A DNA stretch of 64,000 nt from Paractinoplanes tereljensis (GTDB lineage: Bacteria; Actinomycetota; Actinomycetes; Mycobacteriales; Micromonosporaceae): contig NZ_BOMY01000036.1 of assembly GCF_016862435.1 (NCBI RefSeq), forward strand, positions 1-64,000, read 5' to 3'. This document shows positions 9,501 to 17,188 of the stretch, piece after piece. The notes below the pieces were generated by a model. That model saw only the letters and a program-made list of their open reading frames with translations. It ran no database searches and was not told where the DNA came from. Positions within the stretch are counted from its first letter, which is position 1. Each line of letters opens with the position of its first letter. Position numbers and translations under genes: made by a program.

Positions 9501-9859
9501 GCATCTCCACCTCTTGGACGTTCCGGTCCACCGGCCCGTCCGGCACCGGCCACGCTCCCCTGCCGCTGCTCGCGGTCGACTACCAATTGCCGCTGGACGC
9601 GGCAAATCAACCCCTGCCCTCCGGTGCGGCGACGTTCGTGGTCCGGCAGGCCCAGGGGGTACGCCCACAAGCGGTCACCGCGTTCACGGTGGACACGTCG
9701 CTCGACGGCGGCGCGACCTGGCAGCCCGCCGCGGTGTCCCGAGCCGGTGCCGACACGTTCCGGGCCGACGTGCCCAAGGACGGCACCGTCTCGCTGCGGG
9801 TGACCGCAACCGGCGCCACCGGCAGTGGGATCTCGCAGACGATCATCAACGCCTACTGA
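6599..9859 (+). CDS. Secreted subtilisin-like serine protease (S8 family)
   Basis: A 1086-residue extracellular protease. Residues 1-28 are a signal peptide ending GVSSAAA; about 30-200 look like a propeptide region; the S8 catalytic domain runs from about 205 to 500. The triad is complete: Asp229 (VAVLDTGVDATHP), His262 (GHGTHVAA) and Ser438 (SSGTSMATPHVAGA). The remaining 580 residues are beta-rich and carry no motif I can name; they may bind substrate or help folding. The start is GTG at 6599; an ATG three codons later is possible. It is a single gene, closed by a strong hairpin at 9867. The preferred substrate cannot be read from sequence. Confidence 0.92.
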   Translation: MNVSMIRMLPAVGILIASLGVPGVSSAAAERAEERPAGRGYTVTLLTGDVVTVRTTGSGCAAVTVRPVAKSGIMHRSCTPDGHVHVVPGRVAPLVGKQLDPALFDVTALIADGYDDARTRDLPLIVRPGGSVARLAGDPLTAGLSGARTLPSIAAVAGRRAKSAGPALLASLAGRAEIARSNNQTPKIWLDRRVRATATPIDPNLRQIAAPQAWSAGYTGRGTTVAVLDTGVDATHPDLAGQIAETMDFTVDGGDAVDHFGHGTHVAATIAGTGAASHGARRGVAPGARLAIGKVLDDYGYGTDAQVIAGMEWAASRADVVNMSLGGFEPSDGTDPLSLAVDALSEQTGALFVVAAGNDGPADGTVSAPGAAADALTVGAVDSHDAVAEFSSRGPLINTHAGKPEIAAPGVDIVAARAAGTMMGTPIDANYVASSGTSMATPHVAGAAAVLAQRHPDWTGAKIKAALVGAADPVPAFDAYAVGAGRLDVARPLSGVVAAPDLSWTNTGSSVKETKVGVTTTDHNGGAAPAGAVTLSAGTLRLAPGATGSLTLNIDKARLAPGLWTALVSTETTRTPVTFYVEPPSYDLTIATSPIPGTPEGALGWVSVQVVNIDDPAVFATGVYGDPGDTLTVRVPAGRYSVMAAFDAFTDDFSDERAAMAGDPDVVIGADTTVKFDLSKANRLGASVDGVATGTSSLGLTYLQTGRRGPTWSDFAFLWGEPAKTGNVYVLPSDGAGVGDFRVYSAFGLDAPGRHYDLIRAGNALPADPVYRVTPAEQARLARIDQHFYRLDMPDPVTGHKRYGLSPDGEFLAENTTYEVSGDRTDYVTPGYGWVDEAFWNETVTQEGIAHYAPGSRQSKTWVRQPLRSDWYDDPNGSKSGCEPAAPGRTSGNIHVELVTLTDQHQRFDCLSGGWGLDLDRTLTLTRDGRVLGTATDSIADFAVPKDTGNYRLTYDVDASRAIPLSTRISTSWTFRSTGPSGTGHAPLPLLAVDYQLPLDAANQPLPSGAATFVVRQAQGVRPQAVTAFTVDTSLDGGATWQPAAVSRAGADTFRADVPKDGTVSLRVTATGATGSGISQTIINAY

Positions 9860-9866
9860 GGTAAAA

Positions 9867-9894
9867 CCGGGCGGGTGGCTCGCCACCCGCCCGG
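9867..9894. terminator. Bidirectional hairpin terminator
   Basis: CCGGGCGGGTGGC and its exact complement GCCACCCGCCCGG are separated by two bases. It sits between the convergent protease and L,D-transpeptidase genes. There is no T-run, which is usual for actinomycete terminators. Confidence 0.75.
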
Positions 9895-9898
9895 GACG

Positions 9899-10858
9899 TC
9901 AGCTCGTCTTGAACAGACCGCCGGCCTGCCAGGTGCTCCACGGCAGGTTCCAGTCGCCGTAACCGTCCCAGCTGGGCATGGTCGGCCCGCCGGTGCCGGT
10001 GAAGACGGTCACGTCGCCGACCTGGGCGAAGTTGAAGAACTTCTGGGCGTCGGCCACGGTGAGGTTGGTGCAGCCGTGCGAGGTGCTGCGCTGCCCGATG
10101 TTGCCGCCGTTCCAGCTGGCCGCGTGCACGAACTCGCCGGAGTTGGTGATCCGCACCGACCAGGGCACCTTCAGGTCGTACCCGGCCCCGGTCATCCGCT
10201 GGACCCGGTCCTTCTCCATCACGACCTTGACCCCGCCGAAGGTGGGGGTGCTCGCCTTGCCGAGCGAGACCGGGAAGTCGAACACCTGCTTGTCGTCCGA
10301 CGTGACGATCATCCGCTTGGTCTTGCCGTCGATCTTGCTGATGTTGGCGGCGCCGGTCGACATGTCCAGGGTCAGGCTGTTGTCGTAGACCAGCCCCTCC
10401 CCGGCCGACTGTCCCTTGGCGGCCAGGTCCATATGGATCTTGGCGTGGGCCGGCCAGTACTTCTCGGTGCGGTAGTGGGCTTCGAGGGGATAACCGCGGT
10501 AGATCGCGGAGTTCTGGAAGAACCAGGCACCCTGCGCCGGTTCGCCGTTGACGGTGACCGTGGTCGCCGCGGCGAAGGCGTGCGCGTCGGTGATCTTGGT
10601 GGACAGGTAGGCGATGATCGGCATGCCCACGCCCCAGGTGGATCCGTCGCCCTCCAGCAGCCGGACGTGCACCGGCTTCCCGGTCACCGCCGGCGATGCG
10701 GATCCCGCGGCCGACGGGCCGGCCGAGGACGACGGCCCGCCCTGCCACGCGCCCTCGGATGACGACGATGACGATCCATCACAGGCCGCGAGCAGGGCGA
10801 GGGTCACCCCGAGCACCACCGCCCCGGAACCGGACCGCCACGCACGAGAAAATCTCAT
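9899..10858 (-). CDS. L,D-transpeptidase (YkuD) lipoprotein
   Basis: A cell-wall enzyme of about 319 residues that would form 3-3 crosslinks between peptidoglycan stems or attach proteins to them. It has a lipoprotein signal (VTLALLAAC lipobox) and a poly-Ser linker. An Ig-like N-terminal domain of the kind seen in mycobacterial and actinomycete Ldt enzymes follows. The YkuD catalytic domain carries the motif RSTSHGCTNLT with the nucleophile Cys at about residue 264. The start is placed at the ATG at 10858, which gives a standard signal peptide; a GTG four codons upstream (10870) is equally possible. It converges on the subtilase across a shared hairpin. Confidence 0.9.
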   Translation of the reverse strand: MRFSRAWRSGSGAVVLGVTLALLAACDGSSSSSSEGAWQGGPSSSAGPSAAGSASPAVTGKPVHVRLLEGDGSTWGVGMPIIAYLSTKITDAHAFAAATTVTVNGEPAQGAWFFQNSAIYRGYPLEAHYRTEKYWPAHAKIHMDLAAKGQSAGEGLVYDNSLTLDMSTGAANISKIDGKTKRMIVTSDDKQVFDFPVSLGKASTPTFGGVKVVMEKDRVQRMTGAGYDLKVPWSVRITNSGEFVHAASWNGGNIGQRSTSHGCTNLTVADAQKFFNFAQVGDVTVFTGTGGPTMPSWDGYGDWNLPWSTWQAGGLFKTS

Positions 10859-10911
10859 GCCTGTGACCATGCCCCGATCCGGGCGCGACCGCCACCCGGG
10901 GGTTCGACCTG

Positions 10912-11008
10912 CTAATACGAATTACTTGCCTGCTAATACCTATTAGTCCTTGACTCTCGCCGATCTGCCACCGCACGATGTGATCCGCACGTAACTAATG
11001 CGTATCAC
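10912..11008 (+). promoter_or_regulatory. Three copies of a candidate LacI-family operator
   Basis: CTAATACGAATTAC (10912-10925), CTAATACCTATTAG (10933-10946) and CTAATGCGTATCAC (10995-11008) share a 14-base frame. The middle copy is a perfect inverted repeat (CTAATA/TATTAG around two bases) and the outer two are imperfect. The first two start 21 bases apart, about two helical turns. They lie just before the LacI-type gene at 11032, which suggests autoregulation of the whole operon. Confidence 0.65.
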
Positions 11009-11031
11009 CACTGCAAAAAGGGGGCCGAACG

Positions 11032-12027
11032 GTGTCGAGACGCGTGACCCAGCAGGACATCGCCCGGATGACCGGCGTCAGCCAGGCCACGGTGTCGCTG
11101 GTGCTCAACGGGCGGGCCGAGGGCGACGTGCGGATCGCCCCGGAGACCCGCGAGCGGGTGCTGGAGGCGATCCGCAGCACCGGCTATGTGGCCGACCCGA
11201 TCGGCCGCCGCCTCGCCGCCCGGCACAACCAGATCCTCGGCGTCTTCACCTACGAGTCGGTCTTCCCGGCCGGGATGGGCGACTTCTACCACCCGTTCCT
11301 GGTCGGCATCGAGGAGTGCGCCGAGCGGATCGGCTGCGACCTGCTGCTGTTCACCAGCGCGCCGGTCATCGACGGCCGGCGCCGCATCTTCCACCAGGAC
11401 AACCGGCTGCGGTTGGCCGACGGGTGCGTCCTGCTCGGTCAGTGGCTCGACCCGGCCGAGCTGACCCGGCTGCTGGCCGAGGGGCAGCCGTTCGTGAGCG
11501 TCGGCCGCCGCGACGACGCCGGCGGGCCGGTCCCCTATGTGGGCGCCGACTACCCGGGCGCGACCGCGGCCCAGGTCCGGGCGGCGATCGAGCTCGGACA
11601 CCAGCGGCTGGTCTACGTGGGCGAAGGCCCCGACGGGCCGGAGTCGCACGCCGATCGCTGGCGCGGCTTCAGCGCGGCGGCCGGCCCCCACGGCAGCCGC
11701 CTGGCCGCGCCCGACCTCGACGCCATCCTCGTCACCGACTCGACCTGCGTGTTCGTCGAGGAGTACGCCGACGGGGTGGCACTGGCGGCGCAGGCGGCCG
11801 AGCGCGGTCTGCGCGTACCGGAGGATCTGTCGTTCGTGGCCCTGGGTGATCCGACCCGCAGCGCGCCGACCGACCTGGATCTCACCGGTTTTCGGATTCC
11901 GCGCCGGGAGATGGGCTGGCAGGCGGTCGAGGTGCTGGCCGCGATTCTCGAGGGCCAGCCCGGTGAGCAGCGCATTCTGCCGTGCGAACCGGTGGCCGGG
12001 TCGACGCTGGCGGTGGCCCGTGCGTGA
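11032..12027 (+). CDS. LacI-family transcriptional regulator, first gene of FAD oxidoreductase/ABC operon
   Basis: A 331-residue repressor. The N-terminal HTH (about 3-50) reads VTQQDIARMTGVSQATVSLV and is followed by the hinge helix (DPIGRRLAARHNQ). The periplasmic-binding-protein-like ligand domain fills the rest (ILGVFTYE, CDLLLFTS, VDGVALAAQAAERGLRVPEDLSFVALGD pattern). The start is GTG at 11032. The oxidoreductase start overlaps the end of this gene by 8 bases, so regulator, enzyme and importer form one transcript. The three CTAAT-type repeats upstream are the obvious operator candidates. The ligand is presumably the sugar or sugar derivative imported by the downstream transporter; its identity is unknown. 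Confidence 0.93.
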   Translation: MSRRVTQQDIARMTGVSQATVSLVLNGRAEGDVRIAPETRERVLEAIRSTGYVADPIGRRLAARHNQILGVFTYESVFPAGMGDFYHPFLVGIEECAERIGCDLLLFTSAPVIDGRRRIFHQDNRLRLADGCVLLGQWLDPAELTRLLAEGQPFVSVGRRDDAGGPVPYVGADYPGATAAQVRAAIELGHQRLVYVGEGPDGPESHADRWRGFSAAAGPHGSRLAAPDLDAILVTDSTCVFVEEYADGVALAAQAAERGLRVPEDLSFVALGDPTRSAPTDLDLTGFRIPRREMGWQAVEVLAAILEGQPGEQRILPCEPVAGSTLAVARA

Positions 12028-13618
12028 GCTTCGGGCCGACGTGGTGGTCATCGGCGGCGGGCTGGGCGGGGTGGCGGCGGCGCTGGCCGCGCTGCGGGCC
12101 GGGCGGTCGGTGCTGCTGACCGAGGAGTTCGCCTGGCTCGGCGGGCAGCTGACCAGTCAGGCGGTGCCGCCGGACGAGCACAGCTGGGTCGAGCAGTTCG
12201 GGGTCACGGCCAGTTACCGCTCGCTGCGCGACGGGATTCGCTCCTATTACCGGCAGCACTATCCGCTCACGTCCCGGGCCCTTTTGGATAGAACCCTCAA
12301 TCCGGGCGCTGGTCACGTGAGTCGGCTCTGCCATGAGCCGCGGGTCGCCGTGGCGGTTCTGGAATCCATGCTGGCGCCCTACCGTGCGTCCGGTCGGCTC
12401 ACCGTGCTCCAACCGGCCACCCCGGTGGCCGCCACGGTGGACGGGGACAGGGTCACCTCGGTGACGGTTTCCACTGAGTCCGGACAAATCGCCCTCACCG
12501 GGCCGTACATCCTGGACGCGACCGAGACCGGCGAGCTGTTGCCGCTGACCGGGACCGAGTACGTGACCGGCTTCGAGTCCGCCGACGAGACCGGCGAACC
12601 GAGTGCCCCGGACCGCGCCGACCCCACGAACATGCAGGCGTTCTCGGTCTGCTTCGCGGTCGATCACGTCGACGGCGACCACACCATCGACCGCCCGCGG
12701 GATTACGCCTTCTGGCGCGACTATCAACCGCCGTTCTGGGGCGCCAAGATGCTCTCCTGGCAGACCCCCAACCCACGCACGCTGGAACTCTCCACCCGCG
12801 GCTTCACCCCCAATCCGGGCGACGACCCGGGGCTGGTGCAGGCCGACCAGCGGCGCAACCCGGGCGACGGCAACCTGTGGACGTTCCGGCGCATCGCGGC
12901 CCGGGACAACTTCACCGAAGGCGCCTACGAGAGCGACATCTGCCTGGTCAACTGGCCGATGATCGACTACTTCGAGGCGCCGATCGTGGACGTGCCGGAC
13001 GCCACCACGCACATCGAACGAGCGCGCGGCCTGTCCCGAAGCGTCCTGTACTGGCTGCAGACCGAGGCACCCCGGGCCGACGGCGGCACCGGCTTCCCCG
13101 GGCTGCGGCTGCGCGGCGACGTGACCGGCGGCGACGACGGGCTGGCGATGGCCCCGTACATCCGGGAAGGACGCCGGATCCGGGCCGAGTACACGATCGT
13201 CGAGCAGGACCTCTCGCTCGCCGTCCGCGGGGACAAGGGCGCGGTGTCGCATCCCGACTCGATCGGGGTCGGCATGTACCGCATCGACCTGCACCCGTCG
13301 ACCGGCGGCGACAACTACATCGACGTGGGCTCCTGCCCGTTCGAGATCCCGCTCGGCGCGCTTCTGCCGCAGCGGGTGGAAAACCTGCTCCCGGCCGGCA
13401 AGAACATCGGCACCACGCACATCACCAACGGATCCCACCGGCTGCACCCGGTCGAGTGGAACGTCGGCGAGGTGGCGGGCGCGCTCGCCGCCTTCTGCCT
13501 GGACCGCGGTTGCTCCCCGCGCGCGGTCCGCGACAACCCGGCCCTGCTGGCCGATTTTCAGCAACGCCTGAGCACCGACGGCGTCGAGCTGCGCTGGCCC
13601 GACATCAGCGGTTACTGA
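12020..13618 (+). CDS. FAD-dependent oxidoreductase (FAD_oxidored family)
   Basis: A 532-residue flavoprotein. The N-terminus has the dinucleotide-binding GxGxxG loop (VVVIGGGLGGVAAALAAL), and EFAWLGGQLTSQ follows as in the PF12831-type group. The C-terminus carries the second conserved FAD-contact stretch (LPAGKNIGTTHITNGSHRLHP, quoted only in part). Such proteins are often labelled xanthan-lyase-like or simply FAD-dependent oxidoreductase; the reaction is unknown. It has no signal peptide, so it acts in the cytoplasm. The GTG at 12020 lies inside the 3' end of the LacI gene and the solute-binding gene starts 13 bases after its stop. It therefore probably oxidises the compound brought in by the importer. 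Confidence 0.85.
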   Translation: MRELRADVVVIGGGLGGVAAALAALRAGRSVLLTEEFAWLGGQLTSQAVPPDEHSWVEQFGVTASYRSLRDGIRSYYRQHYPLTSRALLDRTLNPGAGHVSRLCHEPRVAVAVLESMLAPYRASGRLTVLQPATPVAATVDGDRVTSVTVSTESGQIALTGPYILDATETGELLPLTGTEYVTGFESADETGEPSAPDRADPTNMQAFSVCFAVDHVDGDHTIDRPRDYAFWRDYQPPFWGAKMLSWQTPNPRTLELSTRGFTPNPGDDPGLVQADQRRNPGDGNLWTFRRIAARDNFTEGAYESDICLVNWPMIDYFEAPIVDVPDATTHIERARGLSRSVLYWLQTEAPRADGGTGFPGLRLRGDVTGGDDGLAMAPYIREGRRIRAEYTIVEQDLSLAVRGDKGAVSHPDSIGVGMYRIDLHPSTGGDNYIDVGSCPFEIPLGALLPQRVENLLPAGKNIGTTHITNGSHRLHPVEWNVGEVAGALAAFCLDRGCSPRAVRDNPALLADFQQRLSTDGVELRWPDISGY

Positions 13619-13631
13619 AAGGACATCCCCC

Positions 13632-14870
13632 ATGAAGCTGAGGGCGGCCTTCGCCTCGATAGTCCTGCTCGGTTCGGTCGCGGCCTGTGGCGGCGGCGAT
13701 TCCTCGTCCGACGGTCCGGTCACCCTGCGGATGACCACCTGGTCGGCGAACGAGGCGCACGTCAAGCTGTTCACCCAGATCGCGGCCGACTACACCGCGG
13801 CCCACCCGGACGTGACGGTCAAGTTCGACGCGTTGCCGGTCGACACGTACACCACCACGCTGACCACCCAGCTCGCCGGCGGCAACCCGCCCGACCTGGC
13901 CTGGATCCTGGAGGGTTCGGCGCCCGACTTCGTCTCCTCCGGGGCGCTCGTCCCGCTCGACGACGCGATCGAGAACCCGGCCGAGCTCGCGCCGAGCGCC
14001 ACCGCACTGTGGAAGCAGGACGGCAAGCTGATCGCGTACCCGTTCTCGACCTCGCCTTTCGGGGTTTTCGTCAACACCGACCTGCTCGCTTCCGCTGGGC
14101 AGAAGCTGCCCAGCGGGGCCGACTGGACCTGGGACAACGCGATCGCGGTGGCCGCCGCGACCGCCGCCAAGACCGGCAAGCAGGGGCTGGTCCCCCGCGA
14201 CTTCGAGTACAAGGACTGGACCAACCTCGCGCCGATCTTCGACGGCTGGGGCGCCCAGGCCTGGTCGGACGACGGTAAGACCTGCGGCTTCGACCAGCAG
14301 CCGATGGTCGACGCGATGACCTTCATCCACCAGGCGATCTTCACCAAGAAGGCGATCCCCGGCCCGGGTGTCGCGGCCGACTTCTTCGCCGGCGAATCGG
14401 CGATGACCATCACCCAGATCTCCCGGGCCTCGCTGCTCAAGGACGGCAAGTTCACATGGGACCTGGTGCCGCTGCCGACCGGCCCGACGGGAAAGTACTC
14501 GGTGATCGGGCAGGGCGGGGTCGGCGTACTCAAGCAGGGTAAGCATGTCGACGCGGCCAAGGATTTCCTGAAGTTCTTCACCAGCGACGCCAACTCGGCC
14601 AAGCTCGCCCAGTTCTTCCCGCCGCCGCGCACCCCGCAGCTCACCGCCGACACCCTGGCCAAGTCCAACCCGCTGCTCAGCAAAGAACAGCTGCAGAGCG
14701 TGGTGATCGACGGCATCTCCAACGGCGTGGTCAAGCCCAGTCACGCCGACAACGCCCAGATCAACCAGGCGGTGCGGTCGGCGCTGGACCCGATGTGGAA
14801 GGCCGACGCGGACGTGCCCGCGGTCCTGAAGAGCGTGTGCACGGCAATCCAGCCGGTGCTGGCTAAATGA
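13632..14870 (+). CDS. Sugar ABC transporter solute-binding lipoprotein
   Basis: A 412-residue extracellular binding protein of the family-1 (maltose-type) group. The lipobox is LLGSVAACGGG, so it is anchored by lipid on the outer face of the membrane. The body shows the family signs TLRMTTWSANEAHVKLFTQI, PDLAWI and an alternating alpha/beta pattern. The ATG at 13632 follows a GAAAGGA ribosome site. Its 3' end overlaps the first permease by 4 bases (ATGA). The substrate is unknown; gene order suggests a carbohydrate that the co-transcribed flavoprotein then oxidises. Confidence 0.92.
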   Translation: MKLRAAFASIVLLGSVAACGGGDSSSDGPVTLRMTTWSANEAHVKLFTQIAADYTAAHPDVTVKFDALPVDTYTTTLTTQLAGGNPPDLAWILEGSAPDFVSSGALVPLDDAIENPAELAPSATALWKQDGKLIAYPFSTSPFGVFVNTDLLASAGQKLPSGADWTWDNAIAVAAATAAKTGKQGLVPRDFEYKDWTNLAPIFDGWGAQAWSDDGKTCGFDQQPMVDAMTFIHQAIFTKKAIPGPGVAADFFAGESAMTITQISRASLLKDGKFTWDLVPLPTGPTGKYSVIGQGGVGVLKQGKHVDAAKDFLKFFTSDANSAKLAQFFPPPRTPQLTADTLAKSNPLLSKEQLQSVVIDGISNGVVKPSHADNAQINQAVRSALDPMWKADADVPAVLKSVCTAIQPVLAK

Positions 14871-15751
14871 CAAAGGCGATAAGGCGACAAGACCGGCTGA
14901 CCGCGTACGCGTTCATCGCGCCGCAGTTGGCCGGGACGGTCGCCTTCGTCCTCGTCCCCCTCGTGCTGGTGTTCTGGTACAGCCTGCACGAGTGGAACGT
15001 GCTGGCGAACACGTTCACCTTCACCGGCGCCGACAATTACCGGCAGCTCGCCGACGACCCGAACGTGCCCAAGGTGCTGCTGGCGACGCTGTTCTTCTCG
15101 GCCGGCCTGGTCGTGGTCAACCTCAGCCTGGCGCTGCTGCTGGCCGTGCTGCTCAACCAGAAATTGCGCGGCACCACCGTCTTCCGGGTGCTGTTCTTCT
15201 CCCCGGTGGTGGTGTCGCTTGTCGCCTGGACCATCGTGTGGCGGTTCATGCTGCAGGACAACGGCGGCATCAACTCGTTCCTGGACGCCGCCGGCATCGA
15301 CGGGCCGAACTGGCTGCGGTCCGGTGGCACCGCGATGGCCGCGGTGATCGTGGTGCAGGTGCTGAAGAACGTCGGGCTGAACATGGTGCTGTTCCTGGCC
15401 GCCCTGCAGGGGGTGCCGCAGGAGCTGTACGAGGCGGCCCGCACCGACGGCGCCAGCCCGTGGACCGTGTTCCGCCGGATCACGCTGCCGCTGATCAGCA
15501 CGACGATCCTGCTCACCTCGATCATCACGGTGGTCGGGTCACTGCAGGTCTTCGCGCAGATCGCGGTGCTCACCGAGGGCGGGCCGGGCACGTCCACCAC
15601 GGTGCTCGTCTACTACCTGTACCAGCAGGCGTTCCAGTTCCACGCGTTCGGTTACGGCGCCACCCTGTCGGTGCTGCTGTTCCTGATCGTGCTCGCGCTC
15701 ACCGCCGTCCAGTGGCAGCTTCGCAAGAGGTGGGTCTTCCATGAGAGCTAA
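14867..15751 (+). CDS. Sugar ABC transporter permease (MalF/UgpA type)
   Basis: A 294-residue inner-membrane protein with six predicted membrane segments. The first is AFIAPQLAGTVAFVLVPLVL. The EAA loop that contacts the ATPase is visible as ELYEAARTDGASPWTVFRRI, about 210 residues in, followed by TLPLIS. It pairs with the permease at 15741 to form the translocation channel. It is translationally coupled to the binding-protein gene by a 4-base overlap. No ATPase gene lies in the operon. Confidence 0.93.
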   Translation: MTKAIRRQDRLTAYAFIAPQLAGTVAFVLVPLVLVFWYSLHEWNVLANTFTFTGADNYRQLADDPNVPKVLLATLFFSAGLVVVNLSLALLLAVLLNQKLRGTTVFRVLFFSPVVVSLVAWTIVWRFMLQDNGGINSFLDAAGIDGPNWLRSGGTAMAAVIVVQVLKNVGLNMVLFLAALQGVPQELYEAARTDGASPWTVFRRITLPLISTTILLTSIITVVGSLQVFAQIAVLTEGGPGTSTTVLVYYLYQQAFQFHAFGYGATLSVLLFLIVLALTAVQWQLRKRWVFHES

Positions 15752-16559
15752 GACCTTCGGGTACGGGATCCTGCTCGTCCTCTGCGTTCCTTTCGTCTTC
15801 CCGACCTGGTGGATGGTGACCAGTTCGCTGAAGCCGAACGCCGACATCTTCGGCCGTGATTTGTGGGCGCACCACGCGTCATTCGCGGCCTGGCACGACG
15901 TCTTCACCATGCAGCCGTTCGCGCGGCAGTATTTCAACAGCGCCTACATCGCCGTGGTGGTCACCCTGGGCACGCTGGTGGTGGCGTCGATGGCCGGGTA
16001 CGCGTTCGCCCGGATCCGGTTCCGCGGGCAGAACGCGCTGTTCCTGGTCGTGCTGACCGGCCTGCTGATTCCGAGCGAGGTGACGATCGTCCCGCTGTTC
16101 CGGATCTTCAACTCGCTCGGGCTGATCGACACCCACTGGCCGCTGATCCTGGTGCCGATCTTCGGTGCGCCAAGCGTGCTGGCCACCTTCATCATGCGGC
16201 AGTTCTTCATCACGCTGCCGGTCGAGTTGGAGGAGGCGGCCCGGATGGACGGGCTGAGCCGGGCCGCCATCTTCCGCCGGATCGCCCTGCCGCTGGCTCG
16301 CCCGGCGCTCGGCGCGGTCGCCATCTTCACGTTCCTGACCAGCTGGAACCTCTACCTGGAACCGATCGTCTACCTGTCCAGCAAGTCGATGTTCACGCTG
16401 CCGCAGGCGCTGACCCAGTTCACCGACCCCTATCAGGGCCAGCTCTGGAACGTCCAGCTGTCGGCGGCGTCGATGACCGCGATCCCGGTGCTGATCGTCT
16501 TCGTGATCGCCCAGCGCCAGTTCATCGAGGGCCTGGCCCACACCGGCCTCAAAGGCTAG
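15741..16559 (+). CDS. Sugar ABC transporter permease (MalG/UgpE type)
   Basis: A 272-residue membrane protein with six predicted segments and the EAA loop EEAARMDGLSRAAIFRRIAL. It is the second half-channel of the importer. It overlaps the preceding permease by 11 bases and is the last gene of the LacI-led operon; its end overlaps the convergent hypothetical gene by 4 bases. In other actinomycetes such importers use the shared ATPase MsiK, which would explain the absent ATPase gene here. Confidence 0.93.
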   Translation: MRAKTFGYGILLVLCVPFVFPTWWMVTSSLKPNADIFGRDLWAHHASFAAWHDVFTMQPFARQYFNSAYIAVVVTLGTLVVASMAGYAFARIRFRGQNALFLVVLTGLLIPSEVTIVPLFRIFNSLGLIDTHWPLILVPIFGAPSVLATFIMRQFFITLPVELEEAARMDGLSRAAIFRRIALPLARPALGAVAIFTFLTSWNLYLEPIVYLSSKSMFTLPQALTQFTDPYQGQLWNVQLSAASMTAIPVLIVFVIAQRQFIEGLAHTGLKG

Positions 16560-17005
16560 GCGTCTCCGCGCAACTCCCCGAAGGACCAGCCGGAGACGTC
16601 CTCGAGGCGGCCGCGCCAGTAGTGGCCGCGGGTCGGGACGGGCTCCGGGAGGAACGTGCGGGCGTGCCGCAGGTGGATGAAGGCCGGCGGCTGGTTCAGT
16701 TCCCAGCGCTGCTCGGGGGTGAGCTCCGAGTCGTCCTTGTCCATCAGGGCGACGTGCTCGTCGCGGGATTCCTTCATGAGCGAGGCGAAGTAGGCCACGT
16801 GCGACTCCTCGCCGAACAGCGTGGTCTGCTCGTCGAACCACTGCCAGTGCGGGATGATCTCGCCGGAGACCATCGTGCCGCGCACGCTCAGCGACACCCA
16901 GATGCCGCCGTCGACCGACTCCTTGCGGGAGTTCAGTGCGTCGACCATCAACCCGAGAACCCGGTCCGGTGCTGATTCCCGGATTTCCTTGACTGCCTCG
17001 GCCAC
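16556..17005 (-). CDS. Hypothetical cytoplasmic protein
   Basis: A 149-residue protein without a signal peptide or membrane segment. The first part (GIWVSLSVRGTMVSGEIIPH) suggests a beta-hairpin core, and the second half is polar and acidic (SRDEHVALMDKDDSELTP). There is a faint resemblance to GvpU-type gas-vesicle accessory proteins in the SVRGTMVSGEIIP stretch, but no gvp genes are present and I would not rely on it. The start is GTG at 17005. It is divergent from the pectate lyase gene and convergent with the permease at 15741. Function unknown. Confidence 0.65.
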   Translation of the reverse strand: MAEAVKEIRESAPDRVLGLMVDALNSRKESVDGGIWVSLSVRGTMVSGEIIPHWQWFDEQTTLFGEESHVAYFASLMKESRDEHVALMDKDDSELTPEQRWELNQPPAFIHLRHARTFLPEPVPTRGHYWRGRLEDVSGWSFGELRGDA

Positions 17006-17110
17006 GTCGCCCCCGTTCCGATGAATCCCTCTCCGACCACCCTAGGCTCCCGTAAGGCCAGATATGTCGGATTCGCTTCATCGAAATTTGTGAATTTAAT
17101 CTGTGTTATC

Positions 17111-17124
17111 CGGGGGCGCTCCCG
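17111..17124 (+). promoter_or_regulatory. Imperfect CebR-type box
   Basis: CGGGGGCGCTCCCG matches the CebR consensus TGGGAGCGCTCCCA at 11 of 14 positions. It lies 37 bases before the perfect copy and may be a second, weaker operator. Confidence 0.5.
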
Positions 17125-17161
17125 GCATCTACTAGCAGGAAGGGCTTCGTCCCCCCTGATG

Positions 17162-17175
17162 TGGGAGCGCTCCCA
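17162..17175 (+). promoter_or_regulatory. Perfect CebR-type operator before the pectin operon
   Basis: TGGGAGCGCTCCCA is a perfect 14-base palindrome identical to the box bound by the cellobiose-responsive repressor CebR in Streptomyces. It ends 13 bases before the pectate lyase start, next to the AAAGGAAGG ribosome site, so a bound repressor would block transcription. Which protein binds it here is not known. Confidence 0.8.
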
Positions 17176-17188
17176 AAGGAAGGTCCAC

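Noticed and set aside
16556..17005. Gas vesicle protein GvpU
   Set aside because: The similarity is limited to a short beta-hairpin stretch and no other gas vesicle gene is nearby.
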